From NCBI GenBank assembly GCA_934647945.1, contig CAKUFK010000001.1:372001-436000 (forward strand): DNA of 64,000 nucleotides, in the 5' to 3' direction. The stretch comes from an uncultured Eubacteriales bacterium. GTDB taxonomy: Bacteria; Bacillota; Clostridia; Oscillospirales; Acutalibacteraceae. Positions 14,773-24,401 of the stretch are shown piece by piece (the first letter of the stretch is position 1; each line of letters opens with the position of its first letter). A model generated the notes under the pieces. That model searched no databases and had not been told where the DNA came from. It saw only the letters and a program-made list of their open reading frames with translations. Position numbers and translations under genes: made by a program.

Positions 14773-15291
14773 CTACCATTCGACGCCTCGCCTGGCGGAC
14801 TGCCCTGAGGCGTAAGGATGTTTGACCGCCCGCATATCGGTGATATATTCCGCGGCGTCCCGCAGCCGCGCGGATGGATTCCGCCCGGTCAGGACCACTT
14901 CCTGGCCTTCCGGCCGGTTCCGGAGGTACGAAAGCAGCGCCGTTTCCTCCAAAAGTCCTGTCCCCACCGCGTCGAGCACCTCGTCGAGGACCACCAGGTC
15001 GAGCTCACGCCGCTGTTCAATCAGGCCCAGCAGCTCCGCGTAAAACCGCGCCGCCTCGCCCCGCTGCTCCGGCGTCATGGCAAAGGTGAAGGGCACCTCG
15101 GGAAGAAACGGGAATAGCGTGACTCCGGCCAGCCCGGCCAAGGCCCGGCACTCCCCCGAGCTGCCGTCCTTGAGAAACTGGGCGACCCCCACCGCAAACC
15201 CCTGCCCGGCCGCCCGCAGGGCGAGGCCCATGGCCGCGGTCGTCTTGCCCTTCCCATCTCCGCAATAGAGATGGACACATCCCGTTTCCAT
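14773..15291 (-). CDS. cobO: Cob(I)yrinic acid a,c-diamide adenosyltransferase
   Basis: 172 residues. P-loop YCGDGKGKTTAAMGLALRAA at the N-terminus and LVVLDEVLDAVG (Walker B) are hallmarks of the CobA/CobO/BtuR family, which adenosylates corrinoids using ATP. The ATG shares one base with the TAA of the GDPD gene (TAATG), so it is translated by coupling. No other cobalamin gene is in the window, so a corrinoid salvage role is likely. Ends RRGVEW. Confidence 0.93.
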   Translation of the reverse strand: METGCVHLYCGDGKGKTTAAMGLALRAAGQGFAVGVAQFLKDGSSGECRALAGLAGVTLFPFLPEVPFTFAMTPEQRGEAARFYAELLGLIEQRRELDLVVLDEVLDAVGTGLLEETALLSYLRNRPEGQEVVLTGRNPSARLRDAAEYITDMRAVKHPYASGQSARRGVEW

Positions 15292-16034
15292 TACGCATGC
15301 TCCTCGCAATAGGCCCGCACCCGGTCGGGCACGTTCGTGATGATGCCGGTCACCCCATAGGATACCGCCAGCGCGATGTCCTCCGGCGAATCCACCGTCC
15401 AGACGTTGACATCGATGCCGTGCGCCAGGCAGGTATCGACGATCTCCTTGTTGATGCTGTGCAGATAGGGGTGGATCGCATCGGCGTTGTAGGCGCGAAC
15501 CAGCTCCAGCGTTTCCTCCGGGGTCTTGGGATCGCCGCCGTACAGCAGTCCGGTGCGCAAAACCGGATACTGGGCCTTGAGGTCCCGCAGCCATCCGTGC
15601 CCGAAGCTCGAAAACAGGGTCCGCTCCACACAGCCAAATCGCTGCAGGGTCTCAAAGAGCAGACGGTAGGCCGCCTCCATGTCCGTCCCCTCCCGGAACG
15701 GGCCCTTGATCTCGATATTGATCGGATCGACGTCCTTGACCACTTCGAGCAGTTCCTCCAGGGTGGGCAGAGGGGTTCCCGCAAAAACGGGTGAAAATTT
15801 CCCGCCGAAATCGTATGCCTTGAGCTGTTCGACCGTCATATCCTGGATTTTTCCCTGGCCGTTGGAGGTGCGGGCGATCTCGTCGTCGTGGCAGACGACA
15901 AAGCGGCCGTCCCGGGTCAGGTGGATGTCCGTCTCGATCCCGTCGGCCTTCTGCTCGAGGGCCAGACGGAACGCGGGCAGGGTGTTTTCGGGCGCGTATG
16001 CGGAGGCTCCGCGATGGGCGTGGATGATCGGCAT
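15291..16034 (-). CDS. ugpQ: Glycerophosphodiester phosphodiesterase
   Basis: 247 residues. GDPD hallmarks: HAHRGASAYAPENTLPAF, GIETDIHLTRDGRFVVCHDD (catalytic His and metal Glu/Asp), NIEIKG and VNVWTVDSPEDI. Cleaves glycerophosphodiesters to glycerol-3-phosphate and an alcohol. No signal peptide, so cytoplasmic (UgpQ type). AAAGGAG precedes the ATG. First gene of the operon with cobO and the amidase. Confidence 0.93.
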   Translation of the reverse strand: MPIIHAHRGASAYAPENTLPAFRLALEQKADGIETDIHLTRDGRFVVCHDDEIARTSNGQGKIQDMTVEQLKAYDFGGKFSPVFAGTPLPTLEELLEVVKDVDPINIEIKGPFREGTDMEAAYRLLFETLQRFGCVERTLFSSFGHGWLRDLKAQYPVLRTGLLYGGDPKTPEETLELVRAYNADAIHPYLHSINKEIVDTCLAHGIDVNVWTVDSPEDIALAVSYGVTGIITNVPDRVRAYCEEHA

Positions 16035-16217
16035 AAAAAGAGGACTCCTTTCGTCGCTTTTTCCTGATTATACCGCGCCCGCGGGCAAAAGACAAACCTT
16101 TTTGCGGGGCTTCTGCCCCCTTTTTTCTTTACATCGTTGTAATATTCCTCCTCTATACTGTATACTATAGGGGAGGTTCCGGGTTTCCCCGACGGCAATC
16201 GGAAAGGCTGGTGGAAT

Positions 16218-17741
16218 ATGAAACGCTCACAAAAAATCGTCAGTGTACTGGATATCGGCTCCAATTCCGTCCGGATGGGGATTTACCAGGCGGGCAAGAC
16301 GGGTGCCGACCAGCTCGACAGGCTGGAATACCCGCTGCGGATCGGGCACGAGGTGTTTACCACCGGGCACATCAGCGCCAAGACGGTGCGGGCGCTCTCC
16401 GCCGTGCTGCGGGGGTATACCCAGGTGATGAAAGAATACGGAGTGACCGAATACCGCGCCATCGCCACCACCGCCCTGCGGGAGGCGGAAAACCGCGCCT
16501 ATGTCCTCGACCAGCTCAAAACCCAGAACAATCTGGTGGTCGAGGTTCTCGAGGACGGCGAGGAAAGCGGCCTGATTTACGGCGAGCTGCTTCCCACTCC
16601 CTATCTGGAGAACGAGGCGATGCTCGCCTATGTGGGCACCGGCAGCGTGGGGGTGGCGCTCTGCCGCCGCCACGAGGTGGTGCAGACCTGCAACATCACC
16701 CTGGGATTCTTAAAGCTCAGCGAGATCCTCAAGAGCATGGAGGACCGCACTCCCCGGTTCTATCAAGTCATTGAGGAATATGTAGACGCCTATTTCCAGC
16801 GCCTGTCATGGCGGCTGGCCGGCGGGTCCCCGCGGGAGCTGGTGCTCACCGGACGGGAGCTGGACACCATCGCCTCTCTATGCGGAGCGGCGGAGGAAAA
16901 CGGGGCATTCCGCATCCCCCGGGACGCGCTCGAGGGCCTGTACGAAACCATCAAGAACCTGCCGGCCGGCATCATCGCGGATCAGGCGGCCATCCCCGAG
17001 GAGACGGCCGACCAGCTCCTGCCCATGCTGGTGATCTACCAGCGCATGATGGATTTTGCGATGGCGCCGGCCATCCTCTCCCCCCGCCTGCGCCTGATGG
17101 ACATCCTGGCCCGCCAGATGCTGCTGCCCGCGGAGAAGGCCCGGTTCGAGGCACAGGAACGGAACGGTGCCCTTTCCTGCGCCCGGGAAATGTGCGCGCG
17201 CAGGGGAATGGACCTCGCCCACGCGGAACGGGTACGGGAATACGCGGTGCTTCTGTTCGAAAAGCTCAAAAAGCTCCACGGCGTCAGCGGCAAGAAACGG
17301 ATCCTGCTCGAATGTGCGGCGCTTCTGCACGAGGCCGGATACGGTATCAATGCGAAAAACACCTCCCTTGCCGCCTATGACCTGATCAAGCAGTCCTATT
17401 TTTACGGCCTGGACGAGGCGGAAACCGCCCTCATCGCCGAGATCGCGCAGTACGGCGACCTGCACCGCCCCAGCCCCGGCACCCTGATCCTGTCCGACAA
17501 GCAGAAGCTCCTGGCCGACAAGCTCGCGGCCATCCTCAACCTGGCCAACACCCTCGACGAATCCCGCAAGGGCAAGATCGGCGAGGTAAAGGTGCGGCTG
17601 GAGGAGGAACGCCTCGTCGTCACGGCCAAGGCGCGGGCGGAGCTGCTGCTCGAGCAATGGGCCTTTGACGACTGTGCGCCTTTTTTTGAGGACGTGTTCG
17701 GCATTGAGCCGGTGCTGATCGTCAAAAGCGGCCTGATGTAG
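16218..17741 (+). CDS. ppx: Ppx/GppA phosphatase with C-terminal HD domain
   Basis: 507 residues. N-terminal actin-like phosphatase: VLDIGSNSVRMGIYQ, ATTALREAENR, and LEDGEESGLIYGELL followed by YVGTGSVGVAL. C-terminal HD-type domain with LLECAALLHEAGYGI and HRPSPGTL. Hydrolyses polyphosphate from the end or converts pppGpp to ppGpp. Followed 12 bases later by ppk, so synthesis and degradation of polyphosphate are cotranscribed. A weak promoter (TTGTAA, 18, TATACT) lies about 60 bases upstream. Confidence 0.92.
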   Translation: MKRSQKIVSVLDIGSNSVRMGIYQAGKTGADQLDRLEYPLRIGHEVFTTGHISAKTVRALSAVLRGYTQVMKEYGVTEYRAIATTALREAENRAYVLDQLKTQNNLVVEVLEDGEESGLIYGELLPTPYLENEAMLAYVGTGSVGVALCRRHEVVQTCNITLGFLKLSEILKSMEDRTPRFYQVIEEYVDAYFQRLSWRLAGGSPRELVLTGRELDTIASLCGAAEENGAFRIPRDALEGLYETIKNLPAGIIADQAAIPEETADQLLPMLVIYQRMMDFAMAPAILSPRLRLMDILARQMLLPAEKARFEAQERNGALSCAREMCARRGMDLAHAERVREYAVLLFEKLKKLHGVSGKKRILLECAALLHEAGYGINAKNTSLAAYDLIKQSYFYGLDEAETALIAEIAQYGDLHRPSPGTLILSDKQKLLADKLAAILNLANTLDESRKGKIGEVKVRLEEERLVVTAKARAELLLEQWAFDDCAPFFEDVFGIEPVLIVKSGLM

Positions 17742-17753
17742 GGAGGGAGCGAC

Positions 17754-19835
17754 ATGAAAAAAACGACCGCATTCCCCTATACCAACCGGGAGCTGAGCTG
17801 GCTGGATTTCAACGCCCGGGTGCTGGAGGAGGCGTATGAAAAGGAAAATCCCATCCTCGAACGGTGCAAATTTCTGGGGATTACCGCCTCCAACCTGGAC
17901 GAATTCTTCATGGTCCGCGTCGCCGGCCTGCAGGAGCAGGTCCGGTCCGGATACAAGGAGCCGGATCCGGCCGGCCTGACGCCTTCCGCCCAGCTCCGCC
18001 GTCTGGAAGAGGCGGTCCACGCCTTTGTCGAACGGCAGTACAACTGCTTCGCGCGTTCCCTGCTTCCCCAGCTGAAAAAACAGGGTATCACCCTGCCGGG
18101 CACAGAGGAGCTGACCCCGGACCAGCGGGATTTCATCGCGGAGTATTTCGAAAAGGTGCTTTTCCCGGTCCTGACCCCCCTGGCGGTGGACCGGAGCCGT
18201 CCCTTTCCCATGCTGTCGAATAAAAGCCTCAATCTGGGCCTCCGTCTGAAAAAAGACGGGGAGACCGCCTTTGCCGTGGTCCAGGTACCGTCCATCCTGC
18301 CCCGTCTGGTGGAGCTTCCGAGTGAAAAGGGACGGGCGTTCATCCTTCAGGAAGCCCTGCTCAGCCTCCACCTGGGAGATCTGTTCGAGCTCCACGACAT
18401 CGACGCGGCGGCCTCCTTCCGTGTCACTCGCAACGGCGACCTCTCCATCGACGAGGAGGCCGAGGATCTGCTCATCGAGATCCAGCAGTCCATCAAAAAA
18501 CGCAAGCGGGGCAAGCCGGTCCGCCTGGAGCTCTCCCGCCACTGCGACCGGGAGCTGCGGGAGTTCCTCACCGAGATGCTCCACGTGGACGAGCGGGATA
18601 TCTATGAGGTGCCGGGGCCGTTGGACCTGACCTTCTGCTTCAAGCTCAGCGGGCTGGACGACCGGCTCCGCCTTCCTCCCGTCACGCCGGTGACACCGGC
18701 GGACTTCTGGGGCGTGGCGGATCCCTTCGAGGCAATCCGGGAACGGGACCGCTTCGTCCATCATCCGTATGAAAGCTTCGACTGTGTGGTGGATTTCGTC
18801 CGCCGGGCCGCAGAGGATCCCGACGTCCTCGCCATCAAGCAGACCCTCTACCGGGTCAGCGGCCAGTCCCCCATCATCGCCGCCCTGATGAAGGCGGCCG
18901 ACAACGGCAAGCAGGTGACGGTGCTCGTCGAGCTCAAGGCCCGTTTTGACGAGGAAAACAACATCCACTGGGCGCTCAAGCTGGAGGAAGCCGGCTGCCA
19001 TGTCCTCTACGGCCTGGCGGGACTCAAAACCCACTGCAAGATCCTGCTGGTCGTCCGGCGGGAGGAGGATGGCCTGCGCCGCTATCTCCATCTCGGCACC
19101 GGCAACTACAACGATTCTACCGCCCGCCTATACACCGACATGGGGATGTTCACCTGCCGGGAAAGCTATGGCGCAGACGCCTCTTCCCTGTTCAACGTCC
19201 TCACCGGGTATTCCAGGCCCCCTCAGTACAGCCGGCTGGTGGCCGCGCCCGAGGGGATGCGTCCCTTCTTTTACCGCATGATCGAGAAAGAGATCCAAAA
19301 CGCCTCCCACGGCCTGCCCTCCGGCATCTTCGCCAAGGTCAATTCCCTGGTGGACCCGGCCGTCATCGCCCGGCTGTACGAGGCGTCGCAGGCGGGGGTG
19401 CCGGTGACGCTGGTGGTGCGGGGGATCTGCTGCCTCGTGCCCGGCTTGCCCGGGATAAGCTCCCATATCCGGGTGTTCAGCATCGTCGGGCAGCTGCTCG
19501 AGCACAGCCGGATCTTCCGCTTTGAAAACGGCGGGAACTCCAAACTGTACCTCGGCAGCGCCGATCTGATGCCCCGTAACCTAGATAGGCGGGTGGAACT
19601 GCTCTTTCCTGTGGAAGACGAAGACATCCGCCGCCGGGTAGATGAGGCGATCGGGCTGTTTCTGGCCGATACGGTGAATGCCCGGGAGCTCCATGCCGAC
19701 GGGACCTATGAACTGCCCGACCGCCGCGGGCGGCAGGCGGTCAACAGCCAGCTCGAGCTCTACCGGCTGGCCAGGGAAGCTGTCGCCCGCAGGGAACGGG
19801 AGGCGGCAGAGGCCGGCTCTCCGTACGAGGGATAG
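17754..19835 (+). CDS. ppk: Polyphosphate kinase 1
   Basis: 693 residues, the usual PPK1 length. N domain NRELSWLDFNARVLEEA; SNLDEFFMVRVAG; catalytic domain with the phospho-histidine in GLKTHCKILL (His427), HLGTGNYNDSTARLYTD, and the second conserved histidine in QLLEHSRIFRF. Transfers the gamma phosphate of ATP to polyphosphate; peripheral membrane enzyme in other bacteria. It shares an operon with the ppx-type gene. Tail is basic and Ala-rich. Confidence 0.96.
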   Translation: MKKTTAFPYTNRELSWLDFNARVLEEAYEKENPILERCKFLGITASNLDEFFMVRVAGLQEQVRSGYKEPDPAGLTPSAQLRRLEEAVHAFVERQYNCFARSLLPQLKKQGITLPGTEELTPDQRDFIAEYFEKVLFPVLTPLAVDRSRPFPMLSNKSLNLGLRLKKDGETAFAVVQVPSILPRLVELPSEKGRAFILQEALLSLHLGDLFELHDIDAAASFRVTRNGDLSIDEEAEDLLIEIQQSIKKRKRGKPVRLELSRHCDRELREFLTEMLHVDERDIYEVPGPLDLTFCFKLSGLDDRLRLPPVTPVTPADFWGVADPFEAIRERDRFVHHPYESFDCVVDFVRRAAEDPDVLAIKQTLYRVSGQSPIIAALMKAADNGKQVTVLVELKARFDEENNIHWALKLEEAGCHVLYGLAGLKTHCKILLVVRREEDGLRRYLHLGTGNYNDSTARLYTDMGMFTCRESYGADASSLFNVLTGYSRPPQYSRLVAAPEGMRPFFYRMIEKEIQNASHGLPSGIFAKVNSLVDPAVIARLYEASQAGVPVTLVVRGICCLVPGLPGISSHIRVFSIVGQLLEHSRIFRFENGGNSKLYLGSADLMPRNLDRRVELLFPVEDEDIRRRVDEAIGLFLADTVNARELHADGTYELPDRRGRQAVNSQLELYRLAREAVARREREAAEAGSPYEG

Positions 19836-19903
19836 GAACAAAACCATCCGGAGCGATCCGGCGCATATAGAAAAGCACGGCTGTGTGAAAGGGATGTGTG
19901 ACG

Positions 19904-20977
19904 ATGTTGAGAATCGGATTGTTGACGAGCGGCGGAGACTGCCAGGGCCTGAACGCCGCGATGAGAGGCGTTGCCAAGGCGCTGTATGAGGCGTTTGACG
20001 AGGTGGAGATCCACGGTATCCTGGACGGATACCGCGGCCTGATCCAGGACCGGATCCGCCTGATGAAGCCGGAGGATTTTTCCGGAATCCTGACCCTCGG
20101 CGGCACTATACTGGGTACCTCCCGCTGCCCCTTCAAACTGATGCGGGTCATCGGGGAGGATGGCGTCGACAAGGTCGAGGCCATGAAAAACACGATAAAA
20201 AAACGGAAACTGGACTGCCTTGTGATCCTCGGTGGCAACGGCACCCACAAAACCGCAAACCTCCTGTGCGCCGAAGGGGTCAACGTCGTCACCCTGCCCA
20301 AAACCATCGACAACGACCTTTGGGGAACCGACATGACCTTCGGCTTCCAGAGCGCGGTGGATATCGCGGCCAACGTCATCGACTGCATCCACACCACCGC
20401 CACCTCTCACGGCCGGGTCTTTATCGTGGAGGTCATGGGGCATAAGGTGGGCTGGCTGACCCTGCACGCCGGCATTGCCGCGGGGGCGGACATCGTCCTC
20501 CTGCCTGAAATCCCCTATGACATCGAAAAGGTCGGCAGCGCGATCGAGCGCCGCCGCAAACAGGGCAAGCCCTTTTCCATCCTGGCGGTGGCGGAAGGGG
20601 CGCTTTCCAAGCGAGAAGCCAAAATGAGCAAAAAGGAACTCGCCGCCGCTCGGCAGAAGGAGGGGCTTCCCTCCATTGCCTACCGCCTGGTACAGGAACT
20701 GGAGCCCTATGTGGGCGGAGAATCCCGGGTATGCGTGCCGGGCCATTTCCAACGGGGCGGCGCTCCCTGTGCCTATGACCGGATGCTCGCCACCATGCTG
20801 GGGGCTGCTGCCGCCCGCCTGATCCGGGAGGAGAAATACGGGTATATGTGCGCTATCGTCAACAATGAAATCGTCCCCGTGCCCCTGGAAGAGGTCGCGG
20901 GGAAGCTGAAAAAGGTGCCGGTGGACTGTCCGGCCGTCCAGATGGCCCGGGAAATCGGGGTGTCTTTCGGCGACTGA
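19904..20977 (+). CDS. pfkA: 6-phosphofructokinase (group III-like)
   Basis: 357 residues. LTSGGDCQGLNAAMRG, GGNGTHKTANLL, LPKTIDNDLWGTDMTFGF and VCVPGHFQRGGAP are PFK signatures. At the E. coli positions that set donor preference it has Gly104 and Lys124, a mixed pattern usually linked to ATP use in group III enzymes. The usual metal-coordinating Asp103 is Asn. Donor (ATP or PPi) is therefore uncertain. Start at ATG 19904 (AAAGGG 10 bases upstream); GTG at 19898 is possible. About 70 bases after ppk, so perhaps cotranscribed. Confidence 0.9.
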   Translation: MLRIGLLTSGGDCQGLNAAMRGVAKALYEAFDEVEIHGILDGYRGLIQDRIRLMKPEDFSGILTLGGTILGTSRCPFKLMRVIGEDGVDKVEAMKNTIKKRKLDCLVILGGNGTHKTANLLCAEGVNVVTLPKTIDNDLWGTDMTFGFQSAVDIAANVIDCIHTTATSHGRVFIVEVMGHKVGWLTLHAGIAAGADIVLLPEIPYDIEKVGSAIERRRKQGKPFSILAVAEGALSKREAKMSKKELAAARQKEGLPSIAYRLVQELEPYVGGESRVCVPGHFQRGGAPCAYDRMLATMLGAAAARLIREEKYGYMCAIVNNEIVPVPLEEVAGKLKKVPVDCPAVQMAREIGVSFGD

Positions 20978-21037
20978 CGGGCTTCTGGCCCGTAAACAAA
21001 ACCCCGGAAAAGGTATCCGTTCGATAAAAATGTTGAA

Positions 21038-21065
21038 GGGCGTCATCGTGATCACGATGACGCCC
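21038..21065. terminator. Palindromic hairpin between convergent genes
   Basis: A perfect 28-base palindrome built from GGGCGTCATCGTGA and its complement. T runs are loose on both sides. It separates pfkA (+) from mntP (-). Confidence 0.7.
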
Positions 21066-21189
21066 TGTTGGCTTGCCTTGCTTTTTTGACGGTGAAAATG
21101 TCTGTTTGGGCAATTTCAAAAACACTCCGGCGGCTCATAAACGCATACCGGACGTGATGTACGCCGATGAAGACGACAAGGGCAGGCAT

Positions 21190-21783
21190 TCAGAATCCCA
21201 GCAGATGCTCCAACAGGATCTTGACGCCGATGCCGATAAGAACGATACCGCCCGCGATTTCGGCCTTTTTCCCGTATTTATCGCCGGTCCTGCAGCCGAT
21301 CTGAACCCCGGCGAGACAGAGCACAAAGGTGACGAGGGCGATGACGAGGCAGCAGAGCAGAAAACCGTACTGCGGCGCGAGCAGCCCGGTCCGTCCGGCC
21401 AGGGCCATCGTAACCCCGACCGCCATAGCGTCGATGCTGGTGGCAATGGCCATCACGAGCAGGTTTTTCCAGTCGGTGGGATCCCCCTTGGGGATATCGT
21501 CGCCATCGCCGCCCCGGAGAACCTCCCAGAGCATCTTGCCACCGATAAAGACAAGCAGGCCGAACGCGATCCAGTGGTCGAACGCCTCGATCTGGTGGGC
21601 GAAGGTGTGGGCGATGACGTAGCCGATCACGGGCATGAGCCCCTGGAAAAGGCCGAACGCCCCCGCGAGCTTGACGCTTTTAGTCCATTTGGTATGGCAC
21701 ATCAGAATGCCGCTGCTCACGGATACCGCGAACGCGTCCATCGACAGGCCCACCGCCAGCAGGAGCAGGGTAACGAGATCCAT
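21190..21783 (-). CDS. mntP: Manganese efflux pump MntP
   Basis: 197 residues, six membrane helices in two repeats. Each repeat carries the family motif: LAVGLSMDAFAVSVSSG and MAIATSIDAMAVGVTMAL, with the Asp residues thought to bind Mn2+. Exports manganese. Start at 21783 (MDLVTLL) has GGGAGG 10 bases upstream; the longer start adds MGEARFS before it. No yybP-ykoY riboswitch fits in the short 5' region. Single gene, convergent with pfkA. Confidence 0.93.
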   Translation of the reverse strand: MDLVTLLLLAVGLSMDAFAVSVSSGILMCHTKWTKSVKLAGAFGLFQGLMPVIGYVIAHTFAHQIEAFDHWIAFGLLVFIGGKMLWEVLRGGDGDDIPKGDPTDWKNLLVMAIATSIDAMAVGVTMALAGRTGLLAPQYGFLLCCLVIALVTFVLCLAGVQIGCRTGDKYGKKAEIAGGIVLIGIGVKILLEHLLGF

Positions 21784-21931
21784 TGAAAAACGAGCCTCCC
21801 CCATGTATCGACAAATTCAGACGCCGGTCTCTCATTATACGGCGAAAAAAAACGCCTGTCAACCACACTTTACACATATATGGGCAACGGAGGAAAATTA
21901 TGTGGCGGAGCCTTGAATTCGGAGAATTCCC

Positions 21932-21961
21932 TTGACAAGATTTAGGGCGGAATGCGATAAT
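21932..21961 (+). promoter_or_regulatory. glnA promoter
   Basis: TTGACA (21932-21937), 18-base spacer, GATAAT (21956-21961). The start codon follows only about 24-33 bases after the -10, so the leader is very short and there is little room for a riboswitch. Confidence 0.75.
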
Positions 21962-21984
21962 GAGGGCATGTATTTTGGAAAGGC

Positions 21985-23328
21985 GTGGTCAATGTGGGGA
22001 AGTATACCGCCGAGGACATCATGCGGATGGTGGAGGATGAAAATATCCGGTTCATCCGCCTGCAGTTCACCGATATATTCGGCTCTTTCAAGAATATCGC
22101 CATCACCGCCTCCCAGCTGGAGAAGGCGCTTCAGAACAAGTGCATGTTCGACGGCTCCTCCATCGAGGGATTTGTCCGGATCGAGGAGAGCGACATGTAT
22201 CTCTATCCCGATCTCGACAGCTTCGTCATCTTCCCGTGGTATGGGGAAGGGGAACGGGCGGCCCGCCTGATCTGCGACGTGTACAAGCCGGACGGCACCC
22301 CCTTTGAGGGCGATCCCCGCGGCCTGCTCAAGAAGGTGCTCCGCCAGGCGGAGGAGATGGGCTTTTCCGGATTCAATGTGGGGCCGGAATGCGAGTTCTT
22401 CCTGTTCAATTACGACGAGGACGGGCATCCGACCACCAAGTCCTTCGACCGGGGCGCGTATTTTGAGCTCGGGCCCACCGACCTCGGGGAAAGCGCCCGC
22501 CGGGATATGTGTCTGGCGCTCGAGGACATGGGCTTCGAGATCGAGGCCTCCCATCACGAATGCGCGAACGGCCAGCACGAAATCGATTTCAAATACGCCG
22601 ACGCGCTTTGTGCCGCGGACAACATCGTCACCTTCAAGCTGGTGGTCAAAACCGTCGCCCATATGCACAATATGTACGCCACCTTCATGCCGAAACCGGT
22701 CTACGGCAAGGCGGGCAGCGGCATGCATGTAAACATGTCCCTGATGAAGGACGGGAAAAACGCGTTTTACGACCCCGACGATTCCTTGGGCCTGAGCAAA
22801 ACGGCTTACAGCTTTATCGCGGGCATCCTCGAACACGCCCGCGGGATGTGCGCGGTGACCAATCCGCTGGTCAATTCCTATAAACGGCTGGTGTCGGGCT
22901 ATGAAGCACCGGTGTATATCGCCTGGTCGGCGAGCAACCGCAGCCCGCTGATCCGGGTCCCCGCCTCCCGCGGCATCGGCACCCGCATCGAGCTGCGCAA
23001 TCCCGACCCCTCGGCCAACCCCTATCTGGTGCTGGCGCTCTGCCTTGCCGCCGGGCTGGACGGCATCCGGAGAGGCCTGATGCCCCCCTCCTCCACCGAC
23101 AGCAATATTTTCGAACTCTCGGGTGACGAGCGGGAGGAGCGGGACATCCATTCCCTGCCCTCCAATCTCAAGGACGCCGTGCGCGCCATGCGGCGGGACG
23201 AACTGGTCCGGGAGACGCTGGGCGAGCATATTTTCGGCAAGTATGTGGAACATAAAACCGAGGAATGGGACGAATACAAGATCCGGGTTACCCCCTGGGA
23301 GCTGGACCGGTATTTGGAGCGGTATTGA
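21985..23328 (+). CDS. glnA: Glutamine synthetase, type I
   Basis: 447 residues. FTDIFGSFKNIAI, MFDGSSIEGFVRI, GPECEFFLF, AGSGMHVNMSL, NPLVNSYKRLV, NRSPLIRVP and RIELRNPDPSANPYL are GSI signatures. Makes glutamine from glutamate, ammonia and ATP; dodecameric. The short form without the adenylylation tyrosine loop fits the GSI-alpha group, which is feedback-inhibited. Start is GTG at 21985 or the GTG at 21994; GGAAAGG at 21977-21983 is 10 bases from the second. The next gene starts 17 bases after its stop. Confidence 0.95.
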   Translation: MVNVGKYTAEDIMRMVEDENIRFIRLQFTDIFGSFKNIAITASQLEKALQNKCMFDGSSIEGFVRIEESDMYLYPDLDSFVIFPWYGEGERAARLICDVYKPDGTPFEGDPRGLLKKVLRQAEEMGFSGFNVGPECEFFLFNYDEDGHPTTKSFDRGAYFELGPTDLGESARRDMCLALEDMGFEIEASHHECANGQHEIDFKYADALCAADNIVTFKLVVKTVAHMHNMYATFMPKPVYGKAGSGMHVNMSLMKDGKNAFYDPDDSLGLSKTAYSFIAGILEHARGMCAVTNPLVNSYKRLVSGYEAPVYIAWSASNRSPLIRVPASRGIGTRIELRNPDPSANPYLVLALCLAAGLDGIRRGLMPPSSTDSNIFELSGDEREERDIHSLPSNLKDAVRAMRRDELVRETLGEHIFGKYVEHKTEEWDEYKIRVTPWELDRYLERY

Positions 23329-23345
23329 CTGCGGGAGGGAAACGC

Positions 23346-24338
23346 ATGGGGCGTCCTGCGGCAAAAACAGGAAAGTGGCTGGCGGCCGGTCTCGGCTGTG
23401 CCGGCCTTTTTCTGTTGTGCGGCACGCTTGTATTTCTGCTGGGCCGCGGATCGGTGCCGGCCGGTCCGGCCGCGCCTCCCTTTGTGGCGATAGAACCGGG
23501 CTCCGGGGAGACGGATCCGTCCACAGCCGGCACCACAGCATCCTCCGCGGCGGCGTCCTATCCGTCCGTACAACCCTCCGGTGATCCCGCCCGGGAGTTC
23601 ACCTTCCCCGAGGAGGGCCGCGCCGCGCTCGACACGCTGCTGGCCGGATATGAAGGGGTATCCGTCTTTTACCAGGACGTCGGTTCCGGCGCTGTCTACG
23701 AATACCGGTCATTGGAGAAATATCCCGCCGCGAGCGTCGTCAAAGCCCCCTATTGCCTATATGTATTGGATCTCGCATCGCAAGGCCGGGCCGACCTGAA
23801 TCAGACCTTCACCTATACGGAACAGTGGATGCGGAAGGGGACCGGTAAAATACAGAATATGCCGTTCGGCACCGTGCTGACCCTGCGGGAACTGGTCCGC
23901 TACGCCATCGAGGAGAGCGACAACGTGGCTTTTGCCCTGATCCGGTCGGCGTTTCCGGCCGACGGCTACCGCGCGTATGCGGCATCGTTCGGCCTGACGT
24001 ATCCGGAGGATATCCGGAATGGGGCGAATTCCCTCCTCTGCGCGAGGGACGCGGGCGCCTATCTGGCGGCGATCGACCGGTTTATTCGGACGAACCCCTA
24101 TGGCCCGGAGCTGAAAGCCTCCCTGCAGCGGACGAAAAACCCCATGATCCGCTCCTCCTATCCCATGGCCCGCAAATACGGGTGGATGGAGGGGGCCTAT
24201 CACGATATGGCGATCGTCTACGCGCCCCATCCGTACCGGCTGGCGATCCTCTCGAACCACGACGAAGGGACGAAGGAGGATTTGCGGATGTTCCAGGAGA
24301 TCTCGATGCTTATCGAACGGTATTCGGGGAATACGTGA
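23346..24338 (+). CDS. Class A beta-lactamase-like serine hydrolase
   Basis: 330 residues. N-terminal membrane anchor or signal (GLGCAGLFLLCGTLVFLLG), a Ser/Thr/Pro-rich linker (about 40-80), then a serine hydrolase domain with the SxxK motif AASVVKAPYC, the SDN motif EESDNVAF, and KYGW in place of the third KTG motif. The family includes class A beta-lactamases and D-Ala-D-Ala-type hydrolases; the altered third motif makes drug hydrolysis unsure. GGGAGGG 6 bases upstream of the ATG. It follows glnA closely and may be cotranscribed. Confidence 0.85.
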   Translation: MGRPAAKTGKWLAAGLGCAGLFLLCGTLVFLLGRGSVPAGPAAPPFVAIEPGSGETDPSTAGTTASSAAASYPSVQPSGDPAREFTFPEEGRAALDTLLAGYEGVSVFYQDVGSGAVYEYRSLEKYPAASVVKAPYCLYVLDLASQGRADLNQTFTYTEQWMRKGTGKIQNMPFGTVLTLRELVRYAIEESDNVAFALIRSAFPADGYRAYAASFGLTYPEDIRNGANSLLCARDAGAYLAAIDRFIRTNPYGPELKASLQRTKNPMIRSSYPMARKYGWMEGAYHDMAIVYAPHPYRLAILSNHDEGTKEDLRMFQEISMLIERYSGNT

Positions 24339-24342
24339 AAGA

Positions 24343-24379
24343 GGTCGGCGCGCAACATGCTTCATGTTGCGCGCCGACC
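24343..24379. terminator. Strong hairpin between convergent genes
   Basis: A 17-bp perfect stem (24343-24359 with 24363-24379) around a CTT loop, 5 bases after a stop codon. There is no T run, so it may be a transcript-stabilising or factor-assisted terminator. Confidence 0.65.
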
Positions 24380-24401
24380 CTCAATGATACGGTGGAAAAT
24401 G

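Noticed and set aside
21805..21900. Manganese (yybP-ykoY) riboswitch upstream of mntP
   Set aside because: The available leader is too short and lacks the conserved loops.
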